Shown here: piece by piece, positions 16,812 through 24,795 of the stretch
Position numbering within the stretch: the stretch's first letter is position 1
Layout: every line of letters begins with the position of its first letter
Origin: Geothrix sp. 21YS21S-2
Lineage (GTDB): Bacteria > Acidobacteriota > Holophagae > Holophagales > Holophagaceae
NCBI RefSeq assembly: GCF_030846775.1
Contig: NZ_CP132910.1
Coordinates: 4,529,001 to 4,593,000 of the forward strand
DNA length: 64,000 nt
Direction of reading: 5' to 3'
Translations under genes and position numbers: made by a program
The notes under the pieces: model-generated
Seen by the model: only the letters and a program-made list of their open reading frames with translations
The model's database searches: none
Told to the model about the DNA's origin: nothing

Positions 16812-18164
16812 TCAATGCTCCAGCGAACGGGTCGCGTAGAAGGTTTCCAGGTCCTCGCCCAGGAGGGACAGGAGTCCTGCCTGGATGGCGTAGGCGCGGC
16901 AGAGCCGGTCCGACAGGCTGAAGCGGCTCTCGGCCAGCACCGTCTCGGCGTCGAGCACGTCGGCGCTCTTGGCGTAGGCCTGCTGGTACTGCTCGCTCAC
17001 GATGCGCAGGTTCTCGAGGGCGGCCTCGACGTTCGCGCGGGCCGTCTCCATCTCGTTGAGGGCCTGGCCGTAGTCCCGCAGGGCCGCGGCCGCGGCGTTC
17101 TCCACCTGGCGCCGGGCCTCCATCAGCTCGCGGCGCGCCGAGCCTTCCTCGGCCCTGGACCGGCTCACGCGGGCGGAGCGCGCGCCGCCCTCCCAGAGCT
17201 TCCAGGTGAGCCCGAGGTAGAGGGTGGTCTGCTGGGGATGGGCCAGGAACCGGTTCTCCTCGTAGGAGTGGCCCACCTGGGCCACCACGCTGGGGGCGAA
17301 GTCGCGGCTGCGGAAGGCCACCTGGCCCTCCGCGGCCTGGACCTTGGCCTCCAGGGCCTTGACTCCCGCATTGGCCTGGGGGGCCCGGGCCCGCACCGCC
17401 GCCTCGTTCCAGGGCATGGCGGGCGGGGGGGGCAGGGTCTCCGGCAGGGCAAGGGGGGCGCCCGGGGCCTGGCCCATGGCGATGTTCAGGCTCTCCCGGG
17501 CGGAGACCAGGGCGTTGTCCAGGGTCCGTCCCGCGTCGTCCACGGCCCGCAGGGCCACTTCCGTGCGCAGGAGGTCGTTGCGCGCCACCACGCCCTGCTC
17601 GAACAGGGACCGCGCGTCGCGGAGGTGGTCCCCCAGCGCCTGGCGCCGCTGCTCCACCACGAGGCGCCGGGCCCGGATGTTGACGGTCGTCATGTACCGG
17701 GCCGCCACGTCGGCCTGGGCGCGATTGATGGCGTCCCTCCCGCCCAGGTCCACGGCCCGTTCCTTGGCCCGCGTGGCGGCGAGGGCGCTGCTGCGCCGGC
17801 CGAAGTCGTAGACCAGGTAGCTGGCGGTGAGGTGGTAGCGCCACGAGGATTTCTGGGCCACCGGCTGCTCCAGGGAGGGGACCGTGATGGAGCCCAGGAC
17901 CGGGATGGGCCCCACGGTGAAGGACTCCGTGCGCAGGGCCGCGTCGCGGTCCAGGTTCAGGTGCCCGCCCTTGAGCTCGATCTCGGGGAGGAAGGCGGCC
18001 TTCACCTCGTCCCGGTCGCCCTGGGCGCCCCGAAGGGACAGCGCGGCCAGGTCGGCCTGCACGGAGGTGGCCCCGGCCTGCCGCAGGGCCGCGGCCAGGG
18101 TGAGGGGCGCCTGCGCCGCCAGGGCGCCGGAGGCCAGGAGCAGGAGGAGGGCGGGCCGGATCAT
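16812..18164 (-). CDS. tolC: TolC-family outer-membrane channel of the EmrAB system
   Basis: This 450-residue protein has a signal peptide (MIRPALLLLLASGALAAQA) and two homologous OEP repeats with long amphipathic helices, giving the trimeric TolC barrel and tunnel. ATG 18164 overlaps the TetR stop (ATGA) and begins the signal peptide. Encoded between the regulator and the adaptor, it completes a dedicated three-part exporter. It differs from the cus channel at 8030-9403, so each pump has its own duct. Confidence 0.92.
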   Translation of the reverse strand: MIRPALLLLLASGALAAQAPLTLAAALRQAGATSVQADLAALSLRGAQGDRDEVKAAFLPEIELKGGHLNLDRDAALRTESFTVGPIPVLGSITVPSLEQPVAQKSSWRYHLTASYLVYDFGRRSSALAATRAKERAVDLGGRDAINRAQADVAARYMTTVNIRARRLVVEQRRQALGDHLRDARSLFEQGVVARNDLLRTEVALRAVDDAGRTLDNALVSARESLNIAMGQAPGAPLALPETLPPPPAMPWNEAAVRARAPQANAGVKALEAKVQAAEGQVAFRSRDFAPSVVAQVGHSYEENRFLAHPQQTTLYLGLTWKLWEGGARSARVSRSRAEEGSARRELMEARRQVENAAAAALRDYGQALNEMETARANVEAALENLRIVSEQYQQAYAKSADVLDAETVLAESRFSLSDRLCRAYAIQAGLLSLLGEDLETFYATRSLEH

Positions 18165-18781
18165 GACCGCACCTCCCGGGCCACGCCCCGCAGCAGGCAC
18201 TCCATGGCCCGGGCCACGGTGGCCCCGGCCTCCTCCCTGGGCACGCGGCTGTGCGCGAAGTGCAGGGAGGCCTGGATCACCTCCATGGCCAGCTGGGTGA
18301 GGAACTCAGGATCCAGGGGCCGCAGGAGCCCCTGGTCCAGCGCCTCCTGCACCAGGCCCTTCAGGCGGGCCCGCTCCACCCGGTAGATCTCCCCCAGGCT
18401 GGGCATGAACCGCGAGTCGAAGCCCCAGTCGAACTGCACCCGGTCCCGCACAAAGGTGGGCAGGGAGAAGGGACGGTCCTGGAAGGTCTCCGCGTACACC
18501 TGGGCCAGCGCCTCGATGCGGTCCATGGGCGAGCCCCCGCGTTCCGCCAGGGCCGCGTTCGCCCTCCGGTGGAAGCTCTCGGCCCGTTCCTGCACCACCT
18601 GCTCGTACAGCTCCTGCTTGGAGGCGAAATGCTCGTAGAGGCCCTGCATGCCGATCTCCGCTTCCGCGGCGACCTCCTGCATGGTGGCCTCGTCGAAGGG
18701 CTTGCGCCCGAAGACCCGGCCGGCGGCCTCGAGGAGCAATCCCCGGCGCTGGTGGCGTTCCTTTTCGCGGCGTGCGTTCAT
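18161..18781 (-). CDS. TetR-family repressor of the EmrAB-TolC operon
   Basis: This 206-residue regulator has an N-terminal helix-turn-helix (about 12-60, with the conserved pattern ATMQEVAAEAEIGMQGLYEHF followed by SKQELY) and a helical C-terminal ligand domain. It is the first gene of the efflux operon, so autorepression with relief by an exported compound is the simplest model. Palindromes lie in the 98-bp divergent spacer directly upstream and may be its operators. The divergent iron-sulfur flavoprotein may be under the same control. Confidence 0.93.
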   Translation of the reverse strand: MNARREKERHQRRGLLLEAAGRVFGRKPFDEATMQEVAAEAEIGMQGLYEHFASKQELYEQVVQERAESFHRRANAALAERGGSPMDRIEALAQVYAETFQDRPFSLPTFVRDRVQFDWGFDSRFMPSLGEIYRVERARLKGLVQEALDQGLLRPLDPEFLTQLAMEVIQASLHFAHSRVPREEAGATVARAMECLLRGVAREVRS

Positions 18782-18879
18782 GATGGAACCTCAAATCTAA
18801 ATTTAGAATATGGATTCTGAATTCTCAAGGAGGAATTTACAAGCCTTCGGTCTGCTAGGTTTGAATAAGGAGATCCGCC
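18782..18879. promoter_or_regulatory. Divergent promoter region with candidate TetR operators
   Basis: TCTAAATTTAGA (18796-18807) is a perfect 12-bp palindrome. It overlaps a second inverted repeat, AGAAT-ATGG-ATTCT (18805-18818), and GAATTC follows. The AT-rich stretch contrasts with the surroundings. An AAGGAG site (about 18867) serves the plus-strand gene. Assignment as operators is inference from symmetry and position. Confidence 0.6.
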
Positions 18880-19494
18880 ATGAAAGTCCTCGCCCTCAAC
18901 GGCAGTCCCAGGAAGAACGGCAACACGCGGCAGATGCTGGAGGCCGCCCTGGCGCCCCTCGCCAAGGCCGGCTGGGAGACCGAGGTCGTCCAGGTGGGCG
19001 GCAGGAACCTCCACGGCTGCCTCGCCTGCGGCCAGTGCTGGGAGAAGCGGGACAACCACTGCTCCTACGGGAAGGACGAGTTCAACGGGATCTTCGAGAG
19101 GATGCTGGCGGCCGACGCCATCCTCCTGGGTTCGCCCACCTACTTCGCGGGCGTCACCAGCGACCTGAAGGCCCTCATCGACCGGGCCGGGTTCGTGGCC
19201 ATGGCCAACGGCTGCGGCCTGGCCGGCAAGATCGGCGCCGCGGTGGTCGTCGCGCGCCGGGGCGGGGCCATCCACGTGTTCGACACCATCAACCACCTCT
19301 TCTTCATCTCCCAGATGGTGGTCCCCGGGTCCACCTACTGGAACATGGGCTACGGCCTGGAACCCGGCGACGTGGCCGCGGACGCCGAGGCCCTGCGGAA
19401 CATGGGGCACCTTGGCGAGGCCGTGGACTGGCTGGGGAAGGCCTTGGCGGCGAGCCCTGCGCCCTATCCCGTGCGGCGTTCCGGGGAAGCCTAG
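18880..19494 (+). CDS. Iron-sulfur flavoprotein of the NADPH-dependent FMN reductase superfamily
   Basis: This 204-residue flavodoxin-fold protein begins with the FMN phosphate loop (LALNGSPRKNGNT). It has the compact cysteine motif CX2CX2CX7C at C47, C50, C53 and C61, as in iron-sulfur flavoproteins that carry FMN and a [4Fe-4S] cluster. GSPTYFAGVTSDLKALIDR is the second FMN contact. Likely a cytosolic electron-transfer or quinone/nitro-reducing enzyme. Start ATG 18880 has AAGGAG at good spacing. It is divergent from the TetR-efflux operon and shares its promoter region, which would fit a detoxification role. The C-terminus (about 180-204) is Ala/Pro-rich and variable. Confidence 0.88.
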   Translation: MKVLALNGSPRKNGNTRQMLEAALAPLAKAGWETEVVQVGGRNLHGCLACGQCWEKRDNHCSYGKDEFNGIFERMLAADAILLGSPTYFAGVTSDLKALIDRAGFVAMANGCGLAGKIGAAVVVARRGGAIHVFDTINHLFFISQMVVPGSTYWNMGYGLEPGDVAADAEALRNMGHLGEAVDWLGKALAASPAPYPVRRSGEA

Positions 19495-19544
19495 CGTGCG
19501 TTTCTGGTTGCAATAAAGTTACTTAAATATCAATGTTGCATCTG

Positions 19545-19571
19545 TGGCATCACGATGTCACGATTGCGACA
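19545..19571. promoter_or_regulatory. Two overlapping imperfect inverted repeats before the AAA ATPase gene
   Basis: TGGCAT-CACG-ATGTCA (19545-19560) and TGTCAC-GATT-GCGACA (19556-19571) each match in five of six arm positions, overlap by 5 bp, and abut the ATG at 19572. The upstream 19500-19535 is AT-rich. A repressor or autoregulatory site is possible, but chance symmetry cannot be excluded. Confidence 0.35.
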
Positions 19572-20747
19572 ATGATTGACCGGGACCTCAAGCCAACCCT
19601 CCTCGCGGCGTTGGACCACATGCCGGCAGTGGCTCTGCTCGGGCCCCGGCAATCCGGGAAAACCACCCTCGCCCGGGAAATCCAGGCTATGCGGGGCGCC
19701 GTCTACCTTGATCTGGAATCCGAGGCGGACCGGATCAAGCTTGCGGACGCGGAATCGTTTCTGCCGAGTTTGTCCGGCCGCTTGGTGATCCTTGATGAGG
19801 TTCATCGAACTCCGGCGCTGTTCCCCATCCTGCGGGGCCTCATCGACCAGGCCCGGCACGCGGGGCAACGATCAGGTTTGTATCTCCTCCTTGGTTCCGC
19901 TTCCCTGGACATCCTCCATCAGTCCGGAGAATCCCTGGCCGGGCGGATCTCCTATCAGGAACTCGGACCCCTCAGCGCCCTCGAGGCTTCGCAACATCCC
20001 CTGGAGACCCTTTGGCTCAGGGGCGGTTTTCCGGACAGTCTGCTGGCGGAGGACGCCCGATGGAGCCTCCGCTGGCGACAGGATTTCATTCGCACCTACC
20101 TGGAACGCGACGTGCCCCTCTTCCATCCCAGGATGGGCGGGGACCCCCTGCGGCGCTACTGGACCATGCTCGCCCACAGCCAGGGAGGGCTCCACAACGC
20201 AGCCCTGTTTGCCCGCAATCTCGGGATCGACCAGCGGACTGCGGCCCGGTACCTGGATCTCCTGGAGGACCTGCTCCTGGTGCGCAGGCTGGCTCCATGG
20301 CATGCGAACGTGGGCAAGCGTCTGGTGAAGGCGCCAAAGGTCTATATCCGGGACAGCGGTCTGGTCCACGCCCTGCTGGGGATCCAGGACCTCGAGACGC
20401 TTCTGTCCCATCCGGTCCTGGGGGCGAGCTGGGAGGGGTTCGTGGTGGAAAACCTGATCTCCGCGGCGCCCGATACCGTCAGGCCTTATTTCTACCGGAC
20501 TGCCCGAGGCGCGGAGGTGGATCTGGTGCTGGAATGGCCAGGAGGGAACGTCTGGGTCATCGAGATCAAGCGGGGCCTCGCCCCCAAGGTGGAACGGGGA
20601 TTCCATGAAGCGATCGACGACCTCCGGCCGGAACAGGCCCTCGTCGTCTACCCCGGAGAGGATCCCTTTCCCATGCGGGGGAACATCCATGCCTTGGGGC
20701 TTCGCGCCATGATGCGTCTCCTGCGGGAGAAGGGGACAGGAGCCTGA
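19572..20747 (+). CDS. AAA ATPase of the DUF4143 family
   Basis: This 391-residue protein has Walker A GPRQSGKTT (about 22-30), Walker B LVILDEVH, and a C-terminal DUF4143 domain. That domain has the segment SWEGFVVENLI and the nuclease-like residues AEVDLVLEW and VIEIKRG. The E-V-D and E-I-K spacing resembles PD-(D/E)XK folds. The molecular role of this widespread family is unclear. These genes are often horizontally transferred. The start could also be ATG 19533, adding 13 residues; 19572 is the family-typical start but lacks a ribosome-binding site. It stands alone between unrelated units and its third-base GC looks lower than its neighbours'. Confidence 0.88.
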   Translation: MIDRDLKPTLLAALDHMPAVALLGPRQSGKTTLAREIQAMRGAVYLDLESEADRIKLADAESFLPSLSGRLVILDEVHRTPALFPILRGLIDQARHAGQRSGLYLLLGSASLDILHQSGESLAGRISYQELGPLSALEASQHPLETLWLRGGFPDSLLAEDARWSLRWRQDFIRTYLERDVPLFHPRMGGDPLRRYWTMLAHSQGGLHNAALFARNLGIDQRTAARYLDLLEDLLLVRRLAPWHANVGKRLVKAPKVYIRDSGLVHALLGIQDLETLLSHPVLGASWEGFVVENLISAAPDTVRPYFYRTARGAEVDLVLEWPGGNVWVIEIKRGLAPKVERGFHEAIDDLRPEQALVVYPGEDPFPMRGNIHALGLRAMMRLLREKGTGA

Positions 20748-20763
20748 GCCGGCCTTTCGGCTC
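20746..20763. terminator. Short hairpin between convergent genes
   Basis: GAGCCG-GCCTTT-CGGCTC forms a 6-bp stem across the stop codon of the ATPase gene and the gap before the convergent decarboxylase stop at 20768. No T-run follows, so terminator function is only suggested. Confidence 0.35.
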
Positions 20764-20767
20764 GCGG

Positions 20768-22150
20768 TCAGGCGAACAGATCCTCGTACCGGTCCCGCCG
20801 CGTCATCACCGTCACGTCCCCGTCCCCATGCACCAACACCCGAGGCGGCCGCGGATAGGCGTTCGCGTTGCTCGCCAAGAAGTGGGCCGTGTAGGCGCCG
20901 GTGTCGCGGATCAGCAGCGTGTCGCCGCGCCGGGGGCGCCGCCTCAGGCGGGTCTGGAACCTCGCCAGCAGGTCGCCCGAGAAGCAGAGGTTGCCGGCCA
21001 CGAACGTCTCGAAGGGCTCCGGGTCGTCGGCGCCCTCCAGCACGTCCCAGCGGTTTGGGAGGCCCTCCAGCATCGCGTCGGCGTGGTTCAGGACGCCCAT
21101 CTCCACGGTGACCAGGTTGTGGGCGCCCGCGGCCCTGCGCACGTGGGCGACGCGGCAGAGGGTGACCCCGGCGTCCTCGGCGATGGCGCGGCCCGGTTCC
21201 ACCAGGAGTTCGGGGGCGTCCAGGGACTCCAGGGCCTTCAGGGTGCCCAGGGTCTCGCCGTCCACGGTGACCTCGCCCTTCAGGACGGCTTCGAGCATCC
21301 GCTCCTTGGGCCAGGGGGAGAAATAGGCCTCGCCGTGCCAGGCGCCGCCAGCGTCCATGCCGGCCGTGCCCAGGTTCCAGCTGAACCCGTCCCGGGCGGC
21401 GGTGCGCCGGCGCAGCTCGTCCCAGGCCGCCTCCTCCAGGTAGTTGACGGGAAAGCCACCGCCCAGGTTCAGGATGGGGCAGGCGCCGGTGCGGTCCTTG
21501 AGCACCCGGCCCAGTTCCACCATGCGTCCCAGGACGGCCAGGTAGGGCTCGGGCCGGGTGATCTGGGAGCCGATGTGGGTGTGGAAGCCCAGGAAGCGCA
21601 CCGATGGGAAGCTGCCCAGGCTCTCCAGGACGAGCGGGACCTCCCCCAGGGGGATGCCGAACTTGGACCAGAGGCCGGCCGTGAAGATGTCGTCCCCCGT
21701 CACCCGGCCCAGGTCGAAGCCGGAGAGTCGTAGGAGGACCCTCGCGCGCCGGTCCATGCCCCGGGCCGTGGCCTCCACCAGGGCCAGTTCCTCTGCGGAG
21801 TCGGCCACGATGAGCATCCTCGAGCCGATGGCCTCCCGGATGAGTTCGTCCTCCTTGCAGTTGCCGTTGAGGTCCAGGGTGCGCGGGTCCATGCCGGCCT
21901 GCAGGGCCATGCGGGTCTCGAAGGGGGAGGCCACGTCCGCCCCGGCCCCCTCGGCGCGGATGGCGGCGAGCAGGACGGGGTGGGCGGAGGCCTTCACGGC
22001 GTACCGCAGGGCGCCCCGGGGATAGAGGTCCCGGAAGACCCGGGCGAAGGCCCGCACGTTCTCGCGGACCCGGGGCAGCCAGGTCAAGTGGAGGGGCAGG
22101 CCGTATTCGGCGATCCAGTCGCCGGCGGGCCGGCCCAGCAGTTCGGTCAC
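20768..22150 (-). CDS. PLP-dependent decarboxylase, fold type III (DAP/ornithine/arginine decarboxylase-like)
   Basis: This 460-residue enzyme has the alanine-racemase-type barrel with the PLP lysine K53 in RYAVKAS. Other family motifs are FHTHIGSQ (about 200), the phosphate-binding NLGGGFPVNY, and ELLVEPGRAIA. A C-terminal beta domain carries ETFVAGNLCFSGD. GTG 22150 overlaps the isoaspartyl dipeptidase stop (GTGA), so the two are translationally coupled. The substrate cannot be read from sequence. Given the cluster, an amino acid released from beta-aspartyl peptides (arginine, ornithine or lysine) is plausible. Lysine biosynthesis is less likely in this context. Confidence 0.85.
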   Translation of the reverse strand: MTELLGRPAGDWIAEYGLPLHLTWLPRVRENVRAFARVFRDLYPRGALRYAVKASAHPVLLAAIRAEGAGADVASPFETRMALQAGMDPRTLDLNGNCKEDELIREAIGSRMLIVADSAEELALVEATARGMDRRARVLLRLSGFDLGRVTGDDIFTAGLWSKFGIPLGEVPLVLESLGSFPSVRFLGFHTHIGSQITRPEPYLAVLGRMVELGRVLKDRTGACPILNLGGGFPVNYLEEAAWDELRRRTAARDGFSWNLGTAGMDAGGAWHGEAYFSPWPKERMLEAVLKGEVTVDGETLGTLKALESLDAPELLVEPGRAIAEDAGVTLCRVAHVRRAAGAHNLVTVEMGVLNHADAMLEGLPNRWDVLEGADDPEPFETFVAGNLCFSGDLLARFQTRLRRRPRRGDTLLIRDTGAYTAHFLASNANAYPRPPRVLVHGDGDVTVMTRRDRYEDLFA

Positions 22151-23310
22151 TCGAAGGTTCCCTTGACCAGGACCTTGCGCGCCTTCATGAGGACGCGGCC
22201 CTTGGCGATCATGGTGTGGATGGTGAGGTCCCGGGGGTCCAGGAGCACGATGTCGGCGTCCATGCCCGGGGCCAGCTGGCCCTTGCCCTGGAGCTTGAAG
22301 ATGCGCGCGGGGTTGGAGGTTATGACCCGCAGCGCGGTGGCCAGGGGGATGTCCTCCTTCAGGACCGCGTCGCGCACCTCCGGGAACAGGCTCGTGACCC
22401 GGCCCACGCCCACGCCCTGGATGCGCCCGTTGGCGTCGAAGTCGGGCAGGCTGCCCTGGCCGTCGGAGGTGAAGGTGATGTGGCCGGGGTCCACGCCGGC
22501 GTCCAGCATGCGCCGGAGGCCCTCCGAGGGCTTGATCTCGCCGGCCTCGACGAAGGCGGGGACGGTGGAGGTGGTGAAGTCCACGAAGCCCCCCGAGAGG
22601 GCGTAGGCGGTGCCCTCCTCGAAGAGGGAGGGGTTGCGGTTGATGTGGGTGGGCAGGAACTGGCGGGCCGGGATCTCGGTCTCCAGGAGCAGCCGCCTCA
22701 GGTACTCCAGGCCGCGCCGGCCGTCGCCCAGGTGGATGTTCACCACCCCGGCCTTGCCGGAGAGGATGCCGCCGCGGCGGGTCTCCCCGGCGAGCTGGGC
22801 GAAGGCCTCGAAGGTGGGCTGGGAGGAGCGGTGGTCGCTCAGGGCGACCTCGCCCACGCCCAGGATCTTCTCGATGCACAGGAGGTCCCCCTCGATGGTG
22901 CCCGTGAGGGTGCGCACCGGCACCGCATAGTGGCCGGTGAGGGCGAAGGTGGTGATGCCTTCGGCTTCGAGTCCCTGGGCCTTGGCCAGCAGGCCCGCCA
23001 TCGTGCGGGTGACCCCGTCGGTGCCCAGGCAGCCCACGATGGTGGTCACGCCGCCCATGACGGCGTCGGACAGGACCAGTTCCGGCGTTCGCGTGGCCGG
23101 ACCTCCCTCGCCGCCGCCGCCCATGATGTGGACGTGGCCGTCGATGAAGCCGGGCACGGCGATGAGGTTCCGGGCGTCGATGACGTCGCAGTAGCGGCGG
23201 GGGATCCGGATGTCCGGATGCATGCGCAGGATCTTTCCCCCGCCGGCGAGCAGGTCGCACCGGCCTTCGGGGGAAGGGGAATGGATTTCGGCGTTCTTGA
23301 TGAGGAGCAT
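22147..23310 (-). CDS. iadA: Isoaspartyl (beta-aspartyl) dipeptidase
   Basis: This 387-residue amidohydrolase should hydrolyse beta-aspartyl dipeptides in the cytosol. It has H59 and H61 (GHVH), E68 in GGGGEGG, Y128 in GHYAV, H193 in NIHLGDG, H222 in LPTHINRN and an Asp in TSDGQGS. It matches E. coli IadA along its length. One notable difference is that the bridging carbamylated lysine of the E. coli enzyme (K162, recalled from the known structure) aligns with E154 here, in GVGEVALSDHRS. A glutamate can bridge two metals without carbamylation. It sits between the exported peptidases and a decarboxylase, which fits the final cleavage of cyanophycin dipeptides. Confidence 0.93.
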   Translation of the reverse strand: MLLIKNAEIHSPSPEGRCDLLAGGGKILRMHPDIRIPRRYCDVIDARNLIAVPGFIDGHVHIMGGGGEGGPATRTPELVLSDAVMGGVTTIVGCLGTDGVTRTMAGLLAKAQGLEAEGITTFALTGHYAVPVRTLTGTIEGDLLCIEKILGVGEVALSDHRSSQPTFEAFAQLAGETRRGGILSGKAGVVNIHLGDGRRGLEYLRRLLLETEIPARQFLPTHINRNPSLFEEGTAYALSGGFVDFTTSTVPAFVEAGEIKPSEGLRRMLDAGVDPGHITFTSDGQGSLPDFDANGRIQGVGVGRVTSLFPEVRDAVLKEDIPLATALRVITSNPARIFKLQGKGQLAPGMDADIVLLDPRDLTIHTMIAKGRVLMKARKVLVKGTFE

Positions 23311-23330
23311 CGTGCGACTCCAGGGTCCGG

Positions 23331-24794
23331 CTAGAAGGCTCGCCAGACCGGAAGGGTACCATCGGGCAGGGCCAGGGTGCTGAAATCCCGGTAGCTGTAG
23401 AGCCCGTACAGGAGGCAGGGTTCGAGGATGCCGATGGCGCAGCGCGCCAGGGGCTGGTCGAGGGGCACCACGAGGGAGCCCTCCGGGAAGGCGTGGCCGG
23501 AGACGGGGTCCCGGGCCACGATCTGGCGGTTCTCATAGCGGCCGTAGAGATCGTCGTAGCCGGCCTCCACCCGGAGGAGGCGGCACCGCTCGGCCTGGAT
23601 GGGGGCGGCGCCGGTCCTGGCGTAGCGGATCCCGTGGCGGTCCAGGAGGGCCTTGAAGGTTTCTGCGGCCGCGGCGTCGATGACGTAGGCCCTGGGGGTG
23701 GGGACGCTTCCCTTCACCACCAGGTCGGTCATGAGGCCGGGGGAGGGGATGTCCAGCACCTTGCCCGTGGCGCGCTCCGTCACCTTCACGACGGGAGCCC
23801 GTCCATCCAGGCTGGCCCAGAAGAAGTTCGTGGGCAGGTAGGCCGGGAGGGGCTCCCTGCGGGCGGCTTCGCACAGGGCCTCCACCTTCCGCCGGGAGGC
23901 GGCGGTGCCCAGCAGGTGCCGGTAGAGCCGGGTGTAGGCGTCGGCGCGGGCCGGGAGGTCCTGGGGCGCGCCGGGCTGGCGCCGGGTGCCGGCCTCGATG
24001 ATGAAGGAGAGGGTGCCCATGCAGCCCAGGCTGTTGCGGCCGTCGTCCACCTCGGTGGTGGAAGGGCGGATCTCGTCCAGGGGGGGCAGGCCGCCCACGG
24101 TGTAGCGCGTGTAGGCGTAGCCGGCCTTCGCCATGACGGGCCGGGCGGATTCCACCCGGGCCAGGGCCTCCCTGCGCAGCGCCGCGGGGATCCAGGGGAC
24201 GTTCAGGCCGTCCATGGTGATCAGCGGCCAGCAGTCCCAGCCCTTGGCGTCCCAGTCCTTGCCGTCCCGGGTGAACTCGTGGCTGTCCACGGCCAGGTGG
24301 GGGAGGATGCGCCGGGCCACGGCGTGGAGGGCGCGGGTCTCCGGCTGCAGGAGGCGGATGTGGTCCCGGTTCAGGTCGGCCCCGGCGCCGTTGGTGCGCC
24401 GCCCGGCCTCGGCCCCGTCGGGGTTCATCATGGGCATGAGGTAGAGGTCCACGTCCTCCGGCAGGAGGGCGGGCTTTTCCGCGATGGCCCGGATCAGGCA
24501 GAGCTGGGCATCCTTGCCGGAGATCTCGTTGCCGTGCTGCTGGGCGTAGAAGAGGACCTTGAAGCGGGCCTTGGCGCCGCCCCGGTTCAGGCGCACCAGG
24601 CGGATGGCGCGGCCTTCGACGCTGCGGCCCTCCTCGGTGACCGTGATGAGGCCCGGCTTCGCCACCTCCGCCAGGAAGGCCTCCATGTCCGCGTAGGAGA
24701 TGGAGGCCTTCAGGCGGAGGGGATCGGCGGGGACGCGCTGCTCCCCGGGGGCGGCCATCAGGGTCGAGGCGAGGAGGAAGGGGAGGAGGCGCAT
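23331..24794 (-). CDS. Exported M14-family zinc carboxypeptidase
   Basis: This 487-residue protein has a signal peptide (about 1-15) and an M14 domain with zinc ligands H87 and E90 (QQHGNE) and H172 (DSHEF). The arginine/asparagine substrate motif is NPDGAEAGRRTN, and the catalytic Glu lies in FIIEAG. The 200-residue C-terminal extension is beta-rich and of unknown role. It probably trims peptides in the periplasm or outside the cell. The stop-to-start gap to the cyanophycinase gene is 1 bp, so they are co-transcribed. Confidence 0.92.
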   Translation of the reverse strand: MRLLPFLLASTLMAAPGEQRVPADPLRLKASISYADMEAFLAEVAKPGLITVTEEGRSVEGRAIRLVRLNRGGAKARFKVLFYAQQHGNEISGKDAQLCLIRAIAEKPALLPEDVDLYLMPMMNPDGAEAGRRTNGAGADLNRDHIRLLQPETRALHAVARRILPHLAVDSHEFTRDGKDWDAKGWDCWPLITMDGLNVPWIPAALRREALARVESARPVMAKAGYAYTRYTVGGLPPLDEIRPSTTEVDDGRNSLGCMGTLSFIIEAGTRRQPGAPQDLPARADAYTRLYRHLLGTAASRRKVEALCEAARREPLPAYLPTNFFWASLDGRAPVVKVTERATGKVLDIPSPGLMTDLVVKGSVPTPRAYVIDAAAAETFKALLDRHGIRYARTGAAPIQAERCRLLRVEAGYDDLYGRYENRQIVARDPVSGHAFPEGSLVVPLDQPLARCAIGILEPCLLYGLYSYRDFSTLALPDGTLPVWRAF

Positions 24795-24795
24795 G

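Noticed and set aside
19572-20747. A toxin-antitoxin module around the DUF4143 ATPase
   Set aside because: No small partner gene is adjacent; the next gene is convergent and belongs to the peptide cluster.
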